Positions 18,360 through 29,125 are shown, numbered from the stretch's first letter. The stretch: DNA of 64,000 bases from Teredinibacter waterburyi (GCF_001922985.1 NZ_MRUH01000123.1:62001-126000), one strand, 5' to 3'. Made by a program: numbers and translations. The notes: generated from the letters alone by a model not told the origin.

Positions 18360-19043
18360 ATGATTTCGTCTTTAATTACGACATTTACAGCAGTTTGGTT
18401 GTTTTTTGTTCGCTGCCGTTTGCTTGTATTTTTTTCATGCGCTTTTACTGTCGCGCCGTTGCTAAATGCTGAGCCCGACGTTGTTGAGGGCAAAAGAAAT
18501 ATTCTCGTTGTCGGTGATAGTTTAAGCGCTGCTTACAATCTTGCCGTTGAATCGGGTTGGGTGACGTTGCTCGAGCAGCGCTTGGCGACAACGCCAGCCT
18601 ATAGCGATTACGTGGTTTTTAATGCATCTGCTGGAGGAGCTACAACTGCAGCCGGTCTACAACGTTTGCCCAGCTTAGTTCAGCAATATCGCCCCTACCT
18701 TATGATATTAGAGTTGGGTGCGAATGATGGTTTGCAAGGTAAGCCGGTTCCTTATATTACGTCTAACTTACAAAAAATGATTGATATCGCCCTAGCTGCA
18801 AAAGCAAAAGTCCTACTGGTTGGTACACGTTTGCCGCCAAATTTAGGGGCTCGCTACACTGGGCCTTTTTTTGATCAATACAGTCATTTGGCTGAGTATA
18901 ACCGGGTTGCCTTAGTGCCATTTATTCTCGACGGTGTCGCGGGCAATAGCGAACTTATGCAAGCTGATGGTCTACACCCTACGGCGGCAGGTCAACCAAT
19001 AGTTTTACAAAACATTTGGTCGAGTTTAGAGGCGTTGCTGTGA
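18360..19043 (+). CDS. tesA: Acyl-CoA thioesterase I / lysophospholipase TesA (GDSL)
   Basis: Periplasmic SGNH hydrolase acting on acyl-CoA and lysophospholipids. From the ATG at 18360 the product is 227 residues: a signal peptide (cleavage about residue 37), block I VVGDSLSAAY with Ser54, block II Gly in NASAGGAT, block III GANDG with Asn122, and block V DGLHP with Asp203 and His206, so the catalytic set is complete. An in-frame TTG twelve codons upstream is less likely, since AGAAG lies just before the ATG. It is divergent from ybbA as in E. coli. Confidence 0.92.
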   Translation: MISSLITTFTAVWLFFVRCRLLVFFSCAFTVAPLLNAEPDVVEGKRNILVVGDSLSAAYNLAVESGWVTLLEQRLATTPAYSDYVVFNASAGGATTAAGLQRLPSLVQQYRPYLMILELGANDGLQGKPVPYITSNLQKMIDIALAAKAKVLLVGTRLPPNLGARYTGPFFDQYSHLAEYNRVALVPFILDGVAGNSELMQADGLHPTAAGQPIVLQNIWSSLEALL

Positions 19044-19150
19044 ACTTTAGGTCATTGAGTTCGTACTCAGGGGCAAATTCAGAATAAAAGTTCTAGTGGT
19101 ATTGGCATTCGGTAGCCTCGGTGGAGTGATTCGTTAACTATACTGGGGTA

Positions 19151-19891
19151 ATGAGTTCTAAGTCTTACATAAAGCGGAGGCGCGGGGTGTTGGCCCTGCA
19201 TCCTCCGCCTGCTCGTTATTCGGCGTCTGCCTTTGCTGTCTTTCTGCTGATGGGGTTGCTGTTGTTCGGGCTGATATTGCCTGCGGGCGCTTACGGCTAT
19301 TTATTTGTGTCTGACGAGAGCTTGAGTGAAGTGGCGAGCAAGTGGGGTGGTCTTGCTAGGACTCGGGTGCAGCGCTGGGAGCAGATGATGCTTGCAGACC
19401 GCAATAATACTGAACTCAGCGATATGCAGAAGATGGTCAACGCCAATGATTTTTTTAATCAAGTGGAATGGATTTCCGACTTGCAACATTGGGGGGTTGA
19501 AGACTATTGGGCTACCCCAGTAGAAACGCTTGCGTCAAATGGCGGCGACTGTGAAGATTACTCAATTGGGAAATACTTCACACTTAAAGCGACCGCAATT
19601 GACCCAGATAAGTTGCGGCTTACCTATGTGAAATCGGTCACTTACAATCAGGCGCATATGGTACTTGCGTTTTATCCAACGCCAGATTCAGAGCCGCTAA
19701 TTTTAGATAATATTAAACACGAAATTCTACCGGCTTCGCAGCGACCAGACTTGATCCCCATTTATAGTTTTGACGCCGAAAGTCTTTGGTTGGCGCATGA
19801 GCGGGATCGCAAGTTGGCTCGCAGCCCAGACCAGAGTTTGCCGCAGTGGTACCAGTTGAAGGAGCGGATGAAGTTGTTGATCAAGCGCTAG
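19151..19891 (+). CDS. LapG-like transglutaminase-like cysteine protease (BTLCP)
   Basis: Family of periplasmic proteases; the best-known member, LapG, cleaves the N-terminus of LapA-type adhesins to release biofilm cells. The 246 residues have a basic N-terminus, one membrane span or signal (about 28-50), and the BTLCP domain with the triad Cys134 (GGDCEDYS), His169 (QAHMVLAF) and Asp186 (ILDNI). Asp/Glu next to the Cys match the calcium-binding area of LapG. LapD, its usual c-di-GMP receptor partner, and a LapA-type adhesin are not in the window. The N-terminal segment may be an anchor rather than a cleaved signal. Confidence 0.88.
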   Translation: MSSKSYIKRRRGVLALHPPPARYSASAFAVFLLMGLLLFGLILPAGAYGYLFVSDESLSEVASKWGGLARTRVQRWEQMMLADRNNTELSDMQKMVNANDFFNQVEWISDLQHWGVEDYWATPVETLASNGGDCEDYSIGKYFTLKATAIDPDKLRLTYVKSVTYNQAHMVLAFYPTPDSEPLILDNIKHEILPASQRPDLIPIYSFDAESLWLAHERDRKLARSPDQSLPQWYQLKERMKLLIKR

Positions 19892-19921
19892 TGAGTGAAT
19901 GTTTAGGTTGCTCAGCTATAC

Positions 19922-19951
19922 AAAAAGGCCGCTTTTATAGCGGCCTTTTTT
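19922..19951. terminator. Bidirectional terminator between LapG-like gene and gltA
   Basis: AAAAAGGCCGC pairs with GCGGCCTTTTT around a 7-base loop, with T runs on both strands. It serves the convergent LapG-like gene and gltA. Confidence 0.88.
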
Positions 19952-19989
19952 AATCTGCAGAGGTAAGTGTGCGAAGTTGGCAGAATCGT

Positions 19990-21303
<1,314 letters not shown>

Positions 21304-21517
21304 TTTGGACTCCTGTATTTCTGTGTGCCGGCTGCAGTAATTCTAGAAGCCGCGAGATGAGCGTTCCCCAATCATAAACCAGATTTCAACAATCGCCGAG
21401 TGGGTGGCGAATATAAAGTACGGCTCTGAGCAGGTTGCGATCAATTTGGCTGATCTATAACCTTTGTAGGTGCAGATACAGCGTGAATCGTTTTTTACAT
21501 GTGCCAGGTTCCCGATC

Positions 21518-21556
21518 AGCTTTCCTCGGTTCTCTTTTGAGTCGTTGAGGAAAGCT
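21518..21556. repeat. 10-bp inverted repeat in the gltA upstream region
   Basis: AGCTTTCCTC (21518-21527) pairs perfectly with 21547-21556; two further G-T pairs are possible inside. The loop is 19 bases. It lies about 215-250 bases upstream of the gltA start and could be an RNA structure or a protein site. Confidence 0.5.
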
Positions 21557-21608
21557 ATGCTAAAGAGTAACCTCGCGTGGCTGACGCGTTAATCGTCACT
21601 TACATCGC

Positions 21609-21626
21609 GTTAAAGCTAACTTTAAC
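21609..21626. repeat. 18-bp inverted repeat, possible operator
   Basis: GTTAAAG and CTTTAAC flank CTAA as a perfect dyad. Size and symmetry are those of a dimeric regulator site. No factor can be named. Confidence 0.4.
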
Positions 21627-21735
21627 ATTTGAATAAGCCTTTAGATGGAAACCCTTTAGGGTTAGTGCGCGCTAGAAGCTCTATTTAAATCAATAAACGT
21701 CGTCTAATGAAGGCGTTGTCCGCAGGCCGTCTTGT

Positions 21736-21749
21736 TATCACGCGTGATA
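21736..21749. promoter_or_regulatory. 14-bp perfect palindrome, candidate operator
   Basis: TATCACGCGTGATA is a perfect palindrome roughly midway between the gltA start and the sdh promoter. Its form suggests a dimeric helix-turn-helix regulator. I cannot assign the protein. Confidence 0.45.
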
Positions 21750-22029
21750 GCGATATGTCGATGGCTATCAATTTTAGTGCTAGCTGAACCAAAATGGGTG
21801 AGCTTCTTAAAGTTGATCGGCTGCGGGCGCGTGGATTATAGATAATTTTGAGGTTTTAGGTGTAGCCTTATGCAAAGCAGAATCAAAAAAACCTGCTTTA
21901 CTTAACTGGGCGTGAGTGAAATTTGAGCATAACGATCCATTGTGGTGAATAATTTGATAAGTTAACCAAATTGGTGCGCGGGAAGGCTGGGGCCACTGGT
22001 CCAAAAGCGTGCTAAGTGCTTATAAATAA

Positions 22030-22058
22030 TTGTAATTTTGGTGTGCGATCACTATAAT
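22030..22058 (+). promoter_or_regulatory. Strong predicted sigma70 promoter of the sdh-suc cluster
   Basis: TTGTAA (22030-22035), a 17-base spacer and a perfect TATAAT (22053-22058), followed by a G+C-rich stretch (CCGCGCGG) where the discriminator lies. The start would be near 22065, which gives an unusually long leader of about 480 bases to sdhC. A G+C-rich discriminator is typical of promoters under stringent control. Confidence 0.65.
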
Positions 22059-22236
22059 TCCGCGCGGTTTTGGCGGACTATGTGAACGTTTTTTTGGCGC
22101 AATTTTCATGTTCGAAATTGTGTTGGTCGTCGATCAGTGCCACTTGTTCGGTGCAGAGTTCAGTCCTGTTGAGTTGTATTTTGGGTGAGGCTCTTGATTT
22201 GCCCCGTCTAGAGAAAACCGACTCTATCAATGGCGC

Positions 22237-22260
22237 GTACTTTTAAACTAAAGTACTTTT
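22237..22260 (+). repeat. Small hairpin in the sdh leader
   Basis: GTACTTT and AAAGTAC form a 7-bp stem around six bases and are followed by four T. It is A+T rich, so at best a weak terminator. Confidence 0.35.
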
Positions 22261-22354
22261 CGTTGTTAAGCGCTTGGTGTTTTGCCAGTTATACGGATAA
22301 GTTAGTTCGGTTATAGCTTTGTTGTTTTAGGTTTCGCGCAGGTGCTTAAAGTTG

Positions 22355-22378
22355 CAAGGCCGGTCGCGCCCTTGTTTT
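22355..22378 (+). terminator. Terminator-like hairpin in the sdh leader
   Basis: CAAGGC pairs with GCCCTTG (one bulged C) and is followed by TTTTAT. It lies about 290 bases after the predicted start and 166 bases before sdhC. It could limit read-through into the cluster or end a separate leader RNA. Confidence 0.4.
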
Positions 22379-22543
22379 ATAGCTGAGTTGGTTATCCAAA
22401 CGCTGATTCAGCAATGTATTACGTCGTTCGGTGAAACAGTCACGTGCGATATATGGCGGTACCGACTTATTTAGGTTGGTGCGCCTCAGATCCAAATTTT
22501 CATACTATGTTTTCAACTCTTGAATGCAAGGTGCAACTACATC

Positions 22544-22918
22544 GTGAAAGATAAAAGACCGGTTAATCTAGACCTCTCCACAGTCAAGTTCCCCATAACG
22601 GCGATAGCGTCAATAACACACAGGGTGTCCGGTGTGATATTACTTGCTGGAGTATTGCTGTTGTTGGTGATGCTGGATATGAGCCTATCTTCGGAAGACT
22701 CGTTTGCTGAATTGCAGCAGCTAATGTCGGCTGTTTGGGCGAAGCTTATCGTATGGGCGGTGCTTTCGGCGTTGGCTTATCACTTAGCTGCAGGTGTTCG
22801 ACACCTCATCATGGACCTTGGCTTTGGTGAATCGCTAGAAGGCGGTCGACTAGGTGCCAAGCTAATGTTCGCAGTGGCTTTGTTAATGATCGCGGGTTTG
22901 GGGGTTTGGTTATGGTAA
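22544..22918 (+). CDS. sdhC: Succinate dehydrogenase cytochrome b556 subunit
   Basis: Membrane anchor of complex II, binding heme b and ubiquinone with SdhD. From the GTG at 22544 the protein is 124 residues and begins MKDKRPVNLDL, as SdhC proteins do; a TTG eight codons upstream is in frame but does not fit. Family marks are FPITAIASITHRVSG (quinone site Ser/Arg) and ALAYHLAAGVRHLIMD with the heme His. Three membrane spans are visible. It overlaps sdhD by seven bases. Confidence 0.93.
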   Translation: MKDKRPVNLDLSTVKFPITAIASITHRVSGVILLAGVLLLLVMLDMSLSSEDSFAELQQLMSAVWAKLIVWAVLSALAYHLAAGVRHLIMDLGFGESLEGGRLGAKLMFAVALLMIAGLGVWLW

Positions 22919-23283
22919 CGGCAGTAACGAATTGGGGGCGTAGTGGCCTTCACGATTGGCTAATACAGCGTTTTACCGCGATTGTTCTGGCGGCTTACAC
23001 TTTGTTTTTGGTGGGTTTTATTATTTGTCACCCAAACTTAACTTACGCTGAGTGGTCTGGCCTGTTTGGCACGCTTTGGATGCGAGTGTTTAGCTTGCTA
23101 GCGTTAGTTAGTACTGTCGCGCATGGTTGGATAGGGCTGTGGGGTGTGCTTACAGACTACATTACTACGCGCATGGTTGGTGGTTCAGCATTGTTTTTAC
23201 GTATGACCGCTATGCTTATATATGTCCTTATTTGCGTAACCTTCGTAGTTTGGGGTGTGGAAATTATTTGGGGGTTAAGTTAA
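22912..23283 (+). CDS. sdhD: Succinate dehydrogenase membrane anchor subunit
   Basis: Second membrane subunit of complex II. The product is 123 residues from the ATG at 22912, which overlaps the sdhC stop. Three spans are visible, with [13 protein letters not shown] at the first and the heme/quinone segment [16 protein letters not shown] at the second. The stop codon shares a base with the sdhA start (TAATG), so translation is coupled. Confidence 0.93.
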   Translation: MVTAVTNWGRSGLHDWLIQRFTAIVLAAYTLFLVGFIICHPNLTYAEWSGLFGTLWMRVFSLLALVSTVAHGWIGLWGVLTDYITTRMVGGSALFLRMTAMLIYVLICVTFVVWGVEIIWGLS

Positions 23284-25055
23284 TGGGTAACATGCGTACT
23301 ATATCATTCGATGGCATAGTGATTGGCGGTGGCGGTGCGGGTATGCGCGCCGCATTACAAATGGCACAGTCAGGCTTTAAAACGGCGGTTATCACGAAAG
23401 TTTTCCCGACACGATCGCACACTGTATCCGCTCAGGGCGGTATTACCTGTGCTATTGGCAGTTCTGATGAAAATGATGACTGGCGGTGGCATATGTACGA
23501 CACCGTTAAAGGCTCAGATTATATCGGCGACCAAGATGCAATCGAGTATATGTGCTCGGTTGGTCCAGAGGCTGTTTTTGAACTCGAACACATGGGCCTC
23601 CCTTTTTCAAGAACTGAAAACGGCCGTATTTACCAGCGTCCATTTGGTGGGCAGTCGAAGGATTTCGGGCGCGGCGGTCAAGCGGCACGTACCTGTGCGG
23701 CAGCAGACCGAACGGGTCATGCGTTACTTCATGCCCTTTATCAAGGTAATGTAAAAAGTAACACGGTATTCTTGAACGAGTGGTTTGCGGTTGATTTGGT
23801 TAAAAACCAAGACGGCGTTGTTTGTGGCGTTATTGCAATTAACATTGAAGACGGCGAAACGGTCTTTGTTAAGTCGAAAGCTACTGTTTTGGCGACTGGC
23901 GGTGCAGGCCGAATTTACGCTTCTACTACCAATGCCCATATCAACACCGGTGATGGCATCGGGATGGCGTTGCGCGCGGGCTTCCCCGTACAAGATATCG
24001 AAATGTGGCAGTTCCACCCAACCGGTATATACGGTGCCGGTGTCTTGGTTACAGAAGGCTGCCGCGGTGAAGGCGGTTATCTTGTAAATAAGGATGGTGA
24101 GCGCTTTATGGAGCGTTATGCTCCTAACGCAAAAGATCTGGCGGGGCGCGATGTTGTTGCTCGTTCGATGGTATTAGAAATTTTAGAGGGGCGTGGCTGC
24201 GGCGAAAATGGCGACCATGTCTTCTTGAAGCTTGATCACTTGGGTGCCGACACCTTAAACCAGCGCTTGCCAGGTATTCTTGAGTTGTCGCGAACCTTTG
24301 CTCATGCCGACCCAATTAAAGAACCCATTCCGGTAGTGCCAACGTGCCACTACATGATGGGCGGAATTCCGACCAATATTAACGGACAAGCGCTCACGGT
24401 AGATGCCGACGGCAACGATCAGGTAATTGACGGGCTCTACGCTTGTGGCGAAGTTGCTTGCGTATCTGTTCACGGGGCGAACCGCCTTGGCGGTAACTCG
24501 CTACTGGATTTGGTGGTGTTTGGTCGTGCCTCGGGCTTGTTTATCGAGAAGTCGTTACGCGAAGGTATCGAAATGCGTGCGCCTTCAGAGACTGATATTG
24601 AAGCGGGTATGTCACGCTTGAATCGCGTCAATGCATCAAACAGCACTGAGTCTGCACCAGTATTACGTGCAGAGCTGCAGGGCATTATGCAGAACCACTT
24701 CGGTGTTTTCCGCAAAGGCGAGTTTATGCAAGAGGGCATTCGTAAATTGGCCGATCTGCGTGAGCGCGTTGAAAATGTTGGGCTTAGCGATAAGAGTGGT
24801 GCTTTTAATACAGCGCGTATTGAAGCCTTAGAGATCCAAAACCTGTTTGAGGTTGCTGAAGCGACGGCGATAGCAGCAGAAGAGCGAAAAGAGTCTCGCG
24901 GTGCTCATGCTCGTGATGATTTTCAAGATAGAGACGATAAAAACTGGTTGTGCCATTCCATGTATTACCCAGTCGATAAGCGCGTGGGTAAGCGAGCCGT
25001 AAACTTTGCGCCAAAAACGATGGACGCATTTGAACCTAAAATTCGTACCTATTAA
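23283..25055 (+). CDS. sdhA: Succinate dehydrogenase flavoprotein subunit
   Basis: Oxidises succinate to fumarate with covalently bound FAD on the cytoplasmic side of the inner membrane. The 590 residues (E. coli 588) include the dinucleotide motif VIGGGGAGM, His46 in SHTVSAQGG as the FAD attachment site, [18 protein letters not shown], and the capping [18 protein letters not shown]. The start is the ATG overlapping the sdhD stop; a longer in-frame extension back to 23127 lies wholly inside sdhD and is spurious. Confidence 0.98.
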   Translation: MGNMRTISFDGIVIGGGGAGMRAALQMAQSGFKTAVITKVFPTRSHTVSAQGGITCAIGSSDENDDWRWHMYDTVKGSDYIGDQDAIEYMCSVGPEAVFELEHMGLPFSRTENGRIYQRPFGGQSKDFGRGGQAARTCAAADRTGHALLHALYQGNVKSNTVFLNEWFAVDLVKNQDGVVCGVIAINIEDGETVFVKSKATVLATGGAGRIYASTTNAHINTGDGIGMALRAGFPVQDIEMWQFHPTGIYGAGVLVTEGCRGEGGYLVNKDGERFMERYAPNAKDLAGRDVVARSMVLEILEGRGCGENGDHVFLKLDHLGADTLNQRLPGILELSRTFAHADPIKEPIPVVPTCHYMMGGIPTNINGQALTVDADGNDQVIDGLYACGEVACVSVHGANRLGGNSLLDLVVFGRASGLFIEKSLREGIEMRAPSETDIEAGMSRLNRVNASNSTESAPVLRAELQGIMQNHFGVFRKGEFMQEGIRKLADLRERVENVGLSDKSGAFNTARIEALEIQNLFEVAEATAIAAEERKESRGAHARDDFQDRDDKNWLCHSMYYPVDKRVGKRAVNFAPKTMDAFEPKIRTY

Positions 25056-25081
25056 ATCTTGTAATGTTGGGTGACCAAGAC

Positions 25082-25786
25082 ATGCTGAAAGTTGAAGTTT
25101 ATCGTTACAATCCGGAGACCGATCAAGCTCCTTATATGCAGTCCTACGAAATCGACACCAAAGGCAAAGACTTAATGGTGTTGGACGTGCTCGAGCTTCT
25201 AAAAGAAGAAGACGCTAGCCTTGCCTACCGCCGTTCTTGTCGCGAGGGTGTTTGCGGGTCAGATGGCATGAACATTTCGGGCAGAAATGGTTTGGCCTGT
25301 GTTACGCCTTTGTCTGAAAGCGTTAAGGGCAACAAGTTGGTGCTGCGACCTTTGCCAGGCCTGCCTGTTGTGCGCGATTTAGTAATTGATATGACCCAGT
25401 TTTACGATCAATTCCATAAAATCGACCCCTACCTTCAAAACGACACACCAGCGCCGGCTATTGAACGCCTGCAATCGCCGGAAGAACGTGAGAAGCTTGA
25501 CGGTCTGTACGAATGTATTTTGTGTGCCTGTTGTTCGACCAGCTGCCCATCATTTTGGTGGAACCCAGACAAGTTTATCGGTCCTGCGGGATTGCTTCAG
25601 GCCTATCGCTTTTTGGCCGATAGCCGAGATACCGCGACTGATGAGCGCTTAGCTAAGTTGGATGACCCGTTCAGTGTTTTCCGCTGTCACGGTATTCAGA
25701 ACTGTGTGGATGTCTGTCCAAAGGGCTTGAACCCAACACGTGCGATTGGTCATATTCGCAACATGTTATTACATCGCGGCGCTTAG
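25082..25786 (+). CDS. sdhB: Succinate dehydrogenase iron-sulfur subunit
   Basis: Carries electrons from FAD to ubiquinone through three Fe-S clusters. The start MLKVEVYRYNP gives 234 residues, the usual length; an ATG six codons upstream is in frame but has no ribosome site. [2Fe-2S] ligands are Cys53, Cys58, Asp61 and Cys73; [4Fe-4S] ligands Cys145, Cys148, Cys151 and Cys212; [3Fe-4S] ligands Cys155, Cys202 and Cys208, all present. It closes sdhCDAB and is separated from sucA by 267 bases with a hairpin. Confidence 0.97.
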   Translation: MLKVEVYRYNPETDQAPYMQSYEIDTKGKDLMVLDVLELLKEEDASLAYRRSCREGVCGSDGMNISGRNGLACVTPLSESVKGNKLVLRPLPGLPVVRDLVIDMTQFYDQFHKIDPYLQNDTPAPAIERLQSPEEREKLDGLYECILCACCSTSCPSFWWNPDKFIGPAGLLQAYRFLADSRDTATDERLAKLDDPFSVFRCHGIQNCVDVCPKGLNPTRAIGHIRNMLLHRGA

Positions 25787-25800
25787 TCTCGTCGCAAACC

Positions 25801-25835
25801 CGTCGATCTTAGCGTTGATCGGCGTAGAGGTTTTT
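25801..25835 (+). terminator. Hairpin between sdhB and sucA, possible weak terminator
   Basis: CGTCGATC (25801-25808) pairs with GATCGGCG (25817-25824) including one G-T, with an 8-base loop; five T follow after a 6-base gap. It may reduce read-through from sdh to suc or stabilise the sdh 3' end. A similar arm pair recurs between sucB and lpd. Confidence 0.5.
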
Positions 25836-26053
25836 GCAAACTTCACTCAGCGCCGTTAAAAACTGGGTTAGTTTTTGCTTTGCTTCTAGACTTAAATATT
25901 AAAAGGTGCGTGTCACTGTTGTTTCGCCTAGTGTGTCCACGTTTGTGGTAGTTGCTCCGGGTTTACAATATAGATACGGATGATCGTTTGTTAGAGGTCT
26001 TTTTGACCGCTTGAATTTTTGTCTCAACAAGATTGCGGGACGGTAAAAATACA

Positions 26054-28894
26054 ATGCAAGAAAGTTCAATGGAATCGCTTTGGAGTACGTCTCTTATCTC
26101 TGGCGGTAACGCTGCTTATATAGAAGAGATTTACGAAACCTATCTGCAAGACCCCAATGCAGTACCAGAGCAGTGGCGCGAATATTTCGAAAAGCTTCCC
26201 AAAGTGAATGGCGCGAGCGGATCGGATGTTCGTCATTCCGAGGTGATTGAGTACTTTGAAATTCTTGGTCGTAATCGCACCCGTGCGGCGGTTATTCCAG
26301 GCTCATCAGGCACGGCCACCAACAATCACGAGCGCAAGCAGGTCGAAGTTGTACAACTGATTAATGCTTACCGTCTAAGTGGTCATCTGAAAGCCAAAAT
26401 TGACCCATTAAACCTGCGCGAGCGCAAGACGCCGCAAGATCTTGATCTTGGTTTTCATGGTTTAAATGGTGCCGATCTAGACACGCTCTACCAAACTGGC
26501 GACCTTGCGTTTGGCTATAAAGAAGCTGCGCTGCGCGATCTAATCTCCGATCTTGAAAAAACTTACTGCGGATCTATCGGCGCAGAAATCATGCATATTA
26601 CCGACTACGACGAGCGTCGATGGTTGCTAAAACGCCTCGAAAGCACGCGCTCGCAACCGAATTTTAGTGAGCAAGCTAAGCGTAACCTTCTGCGTAGATT
26701 AACGGCGGCAGAAGGCTTAGAGCGCCACCTTGATAGTAAGTATCCGGGTACCAAACGCTTTGGTTTAGAAGGCGGTGAAAGCCTTATTCCACTGCTCGAC
26801 ACCTTGATTCGCCGCTGTGGTGGTTATGGTGCCAAGGAGATGGTTATCGGTATGGCGCACCGAGGTCGTTTAAATACCTTGGTTAACGTACTTGGTAAGA
26901 ATCCTTCTCAGCTCTTTAGCGAGTTTGAGGGGAAGAAGCTGGTCGATACCTCGGGCGACGTAAAATACCATCAGGGTTTCTCATCTAATGTGATGACCCC
27001 TGGTGGCGAAATGCATCTGGCTTTGGCGTTTAACCCATCTCACTTGGAGATTGTTGCCCCAGTAGTTGAAGGGTCTGTACGCGCGCGTCAAGATCGACGC
27101 GATGACACTACAGGCAATATGGTTGTTCCGGTTGTGATCCACGGTGATGCGGCATTCGCCGGTCAAGGCGTGGTAATGGAAACCTTCCAGATGTCACAAA
27201 CCCGCGCCTATAAAACTGGTGGGACTGTCCATATTGTCGTGAATAACCAAGTCGGGTTTACCACTAGCTTGCCAGAAGATGCCCGTTCCACCATCTACGC
27301 AACCGATGTTGCTAAGATGATTGAAACTCCGATCTTTCACGTTAATGGCGACGACCCTGAAGCGGTTGCTTACGTTACTAATTTGGTTGCAGATTACCGC
27401 AACGAATTTCACAAAGATGTGGTTATCGACTTAGTTTGCTATCGCCGTCGCGGTCACAACGAAACCGATGAACCATCCTCTACTCAGCCGGTTATGTACA
27501 AGGCGATTCGAGCCCAAAAGACCACCCGTACCTTGTATGCTGAACAACTTGTAAATGAAACAGTTGTTACGGCGGAAGAAGCCGAAGAAATGGCGACGAA
27601 ATACCGTGCGGCACTAGATCGTGGTGAGCATGTTGCGCGTGGTTTGGTGAGTGAGCCCGATTCCAGCCTCTTTGTAAACTGGAGCCCCTACATCGGCCAT
27701 GATTGGCACACGCCTTACGATAGTACCTACCCAATAAAAGATTTGCAGCAGCTAGCCGACGCCATTAGCCATGTTCCCGACGGCATAATTGTACAGCGTC
27801 AAGTTGCCAAAATTTATGACGATCGTCGTAAAATGGCTGGTGGTGCAGTCCCTATTAACTGGGGGATGGCAGAGACGCTAGCCTACGCGACCTTGTTGAG
27901 GCAGGGCTATAAAGTACGTCTTACTGGGCAAGATGTCGGGCGAGGAACCTTTTCTCATCGCCATGCGGTTGTCCATAATCAAAAAGACGGCGAGCGTTAT
28001 ATTCCGTTGCAAAACATTTCAGCGGATCAGCCTGAGTTTGATATTTTTGATTCGTTTCTGTCGGAAGAGGCGGTGTTGGCATTCGAGTATGGCTATGCAT
28101 CGACATCTCCCGGTGGTCTCGTTATCTGGGAGGCGCAGTTCGGTGATTTCGCCAACGGCGCTCAAGTTGTGATCGATCAATTTATTACCAGTGGCGAGCA
28201 TAAATGGCAGCGTTTGTGTGGCTTGGTTATGTTGTTGCCGCACGGCTATGAAGGGCAGGGGCCTGAGCACTCGTCTGCTCGTCTAGAGCGTTTCTTGCAG
28301 TTATGTGCAGAAAACAATATTCAAGTTTGCAACCCAACGACTCCAGCGCAGGTGTATCATATGCTGCGCCGTCAGGCGATACGCTTAATGCGCCGTCCAT
28401 TAGTCGTGATGAGTCCGAAGTGGATCTTACGCCATAAGCTTGCGACTAGTACGCTGGAAGAACTTGCTGACGGGACTTTCCAGAATATCATTCCGGACAC
28501 CAGCGTGGAGCCGAAAGACGTTAAACGAGTGATTATCTGTAGCGGCAAGGTCTACTACCATTTGCTGGAAGCTCGTGAAGAAAATGAGCAAAAAGATATT
28601 GCGCTTATTCGAATCGAACAGCTTTACCCGTTTCCAGAGGAGGCGTTAAAAGTAGCATTTTCAGCGTTCCCTCACGTCACCGATTATGTTTGGTGTCAGG
28701 AAGAGCCGCATAATCAGGGCGCTTGGTATTTAACTCAGCATCGTATTAGCCGAGTAATCGAACGTGTTAATGATGATGCCTATCTGCGCTACGTAGGGCG
28801 AGCCGCGTCATCGGCTCCTGCTGCTGGGTATATGTCTACTCACCTTGATGAGCTGAATAAATTTGTATCGGGCGCTTTGGATACTAGCGCTTAA
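26054..28894 (+). CDS. sucA: 2-oxoglutarate dehydrogenase E1 component
   Basis: Thiamine-diphosphate enzyme that decarboxylates 2-oxoglutarate and hands the succinyl group to SucB. The ATG at 26054 gives 946 residues, close to Pseudomonas (943) and E. coli (933). The N-terminal E2-binding segment MESLWSTSLISGGNAAYIEEIYETY is present (given here only as family hallmark MESLWSTS...YIEEIYE). The ThDP pocket includes GMAHRGRLN, NPSHLE and the RRRGHNETDEP region; the C-terminal transketolase-like part contains GHEP-type segments such as GYEGQGPEHSSAR. An in-frame TTG seven codons upstream is less likely. Confidence 0.98.
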   Translation: MQESSMESLWSTSLISGGNAAYIEEIYETYLQDPNAVPEQWREYFEKLPKVNGASGSDVRHSEVIEYFEILGRNRTRAAVIPGSSGTATNNHERKQVEVVQLINAYRLSGHLKAKIDPLNLRERKTPQDLDLGFHGLNGADLDTLYQTGDLAFGYKEAALRDLISDLEKTYCGSIGAEIMHITDYDERRWLLKRLESTRSQPNFSEQAKRNLLRRLTAAEGLERHLDSKYPGTKRFGLEGGESLIPLLDTLIRRCGGYGAKEMVIGMAHRGRLNTLVNVLGKNPSQLFSEFEGKKLVDTSGDVKYHQGFSSNVMTPGGEMHLALAFNPSHLEIVAPVVEGSVRARQDRRDDTTGNMVVPVVIHGDAAFAGQGVVMETFQMSQTRAYKTGGTVHIVVNNQVGFTTSLPEDARSTIYATDVAKMIETPIFHVNGDDPEAVAYVTNLVADYRNEFHKDVVIDLVCYRRRGHNETDEPSSTQPVMYKAIRAQKTTRTLYAEQLVNETVVTAEEAEEMATKYRAALDRGEHVARGLVSEPDSSLFVNWSPYIGHDWHTPYDSTYPIKDLQQLADAISHVPDGIIVQRQVAKIYDDRRKMAGGAVPINWGMAETLAYATLLRQGYKVRLTGQDVGRGTFSHRHAVVHNQKDGERYIPLQNISADQPEFDIFDSFLSEEAVLAFEYGYASTSPGGLVIWEAQFGDFANGAQVVIDQFITSGEHKWQRLCGLVMLLPHGYEGQGPEHSSARLERFLQLCAENNIQVCNPTTPAQVYHMLRRQAIRLMRRPLVVMSPKWILRHKLATSTLEELADGTFQNIIPDTSVEPKDVKRVIICSGKVYYHLLEAREENEQKDIALIRIEQLYPFPEEALKVAFSAFPHVTDYVWCQEEPHNQGAWYLTQHRISRVIERVNDDAYLRYVGRAASSAPAAGYMSTHLDELNKFVSGALDTSA

Positions 28895-29044
28895 TAGGAT
28901 AAAAGGAGTGTGGCCAGCGGAACACAAAACTGCTGGCTTCGACGTTTTAAGTCGCGCGTTACCCCCAAAATTAACGCAGCGGCAGAAGATTGGGTTTTGG
29001 GTTGAACATTGATAGCTAGGTTCACCGGTAAAAATGAAAATAGC

Positions 29045-29070
29045 TAAATTGTAAGACGTTAAATTGTAAG
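29045..29070 (+). repeat. 11-bp direct repeat before sucB
   Basis: TAAATTGTAAG occurs at 29045-29055 and again at 29060-29070, with a degenerate third copy after it, at a spacing of 15 bases. It may be a regulator site or chance A+T-rich sequence in the sucA-sucB gap. Confidence 0.4.
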
Positions 29071-29125
29071 TAACTAAATTTAAATAGCGCGTACTTTGCT
29101 AAAAAGCGACAAGGACAAATCTGGA

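Larger units (their letters stand above)
21304..22543. other. 1.24-kb non-coding interval between gltA and sdhC
   Basis: No open frame here is convincing; the longest (21807-22004, minus, TTG start) has no ribosome site or recognisable product. The interval holds a 10-bp stem-loop (21518-21556), a short inverted repeat (21609-21626), a 14-bp palindrome (21736-21749), a strong sigma70-like promoter facing sdhC (22030-22058) and two hairpins in the resulting leader (22237-22260, 22355-22378). It presumably carries the control of both citrate synthase and the succinate pathway. Confidence 0.7.

Noticed and set aside
21807-22004. 65-codon leftward frame in the gltA-sdhC interval
   Set aside because: It needs a TTG start, has no ribosome site and encodes nothing recognisable.
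23127-23282. 52-residue N-terminal extension of sdhA
   Set aside because: It lies wholly inside sdhD in another frame, and the normal SdhA start with TAATG coupling is at 23283.
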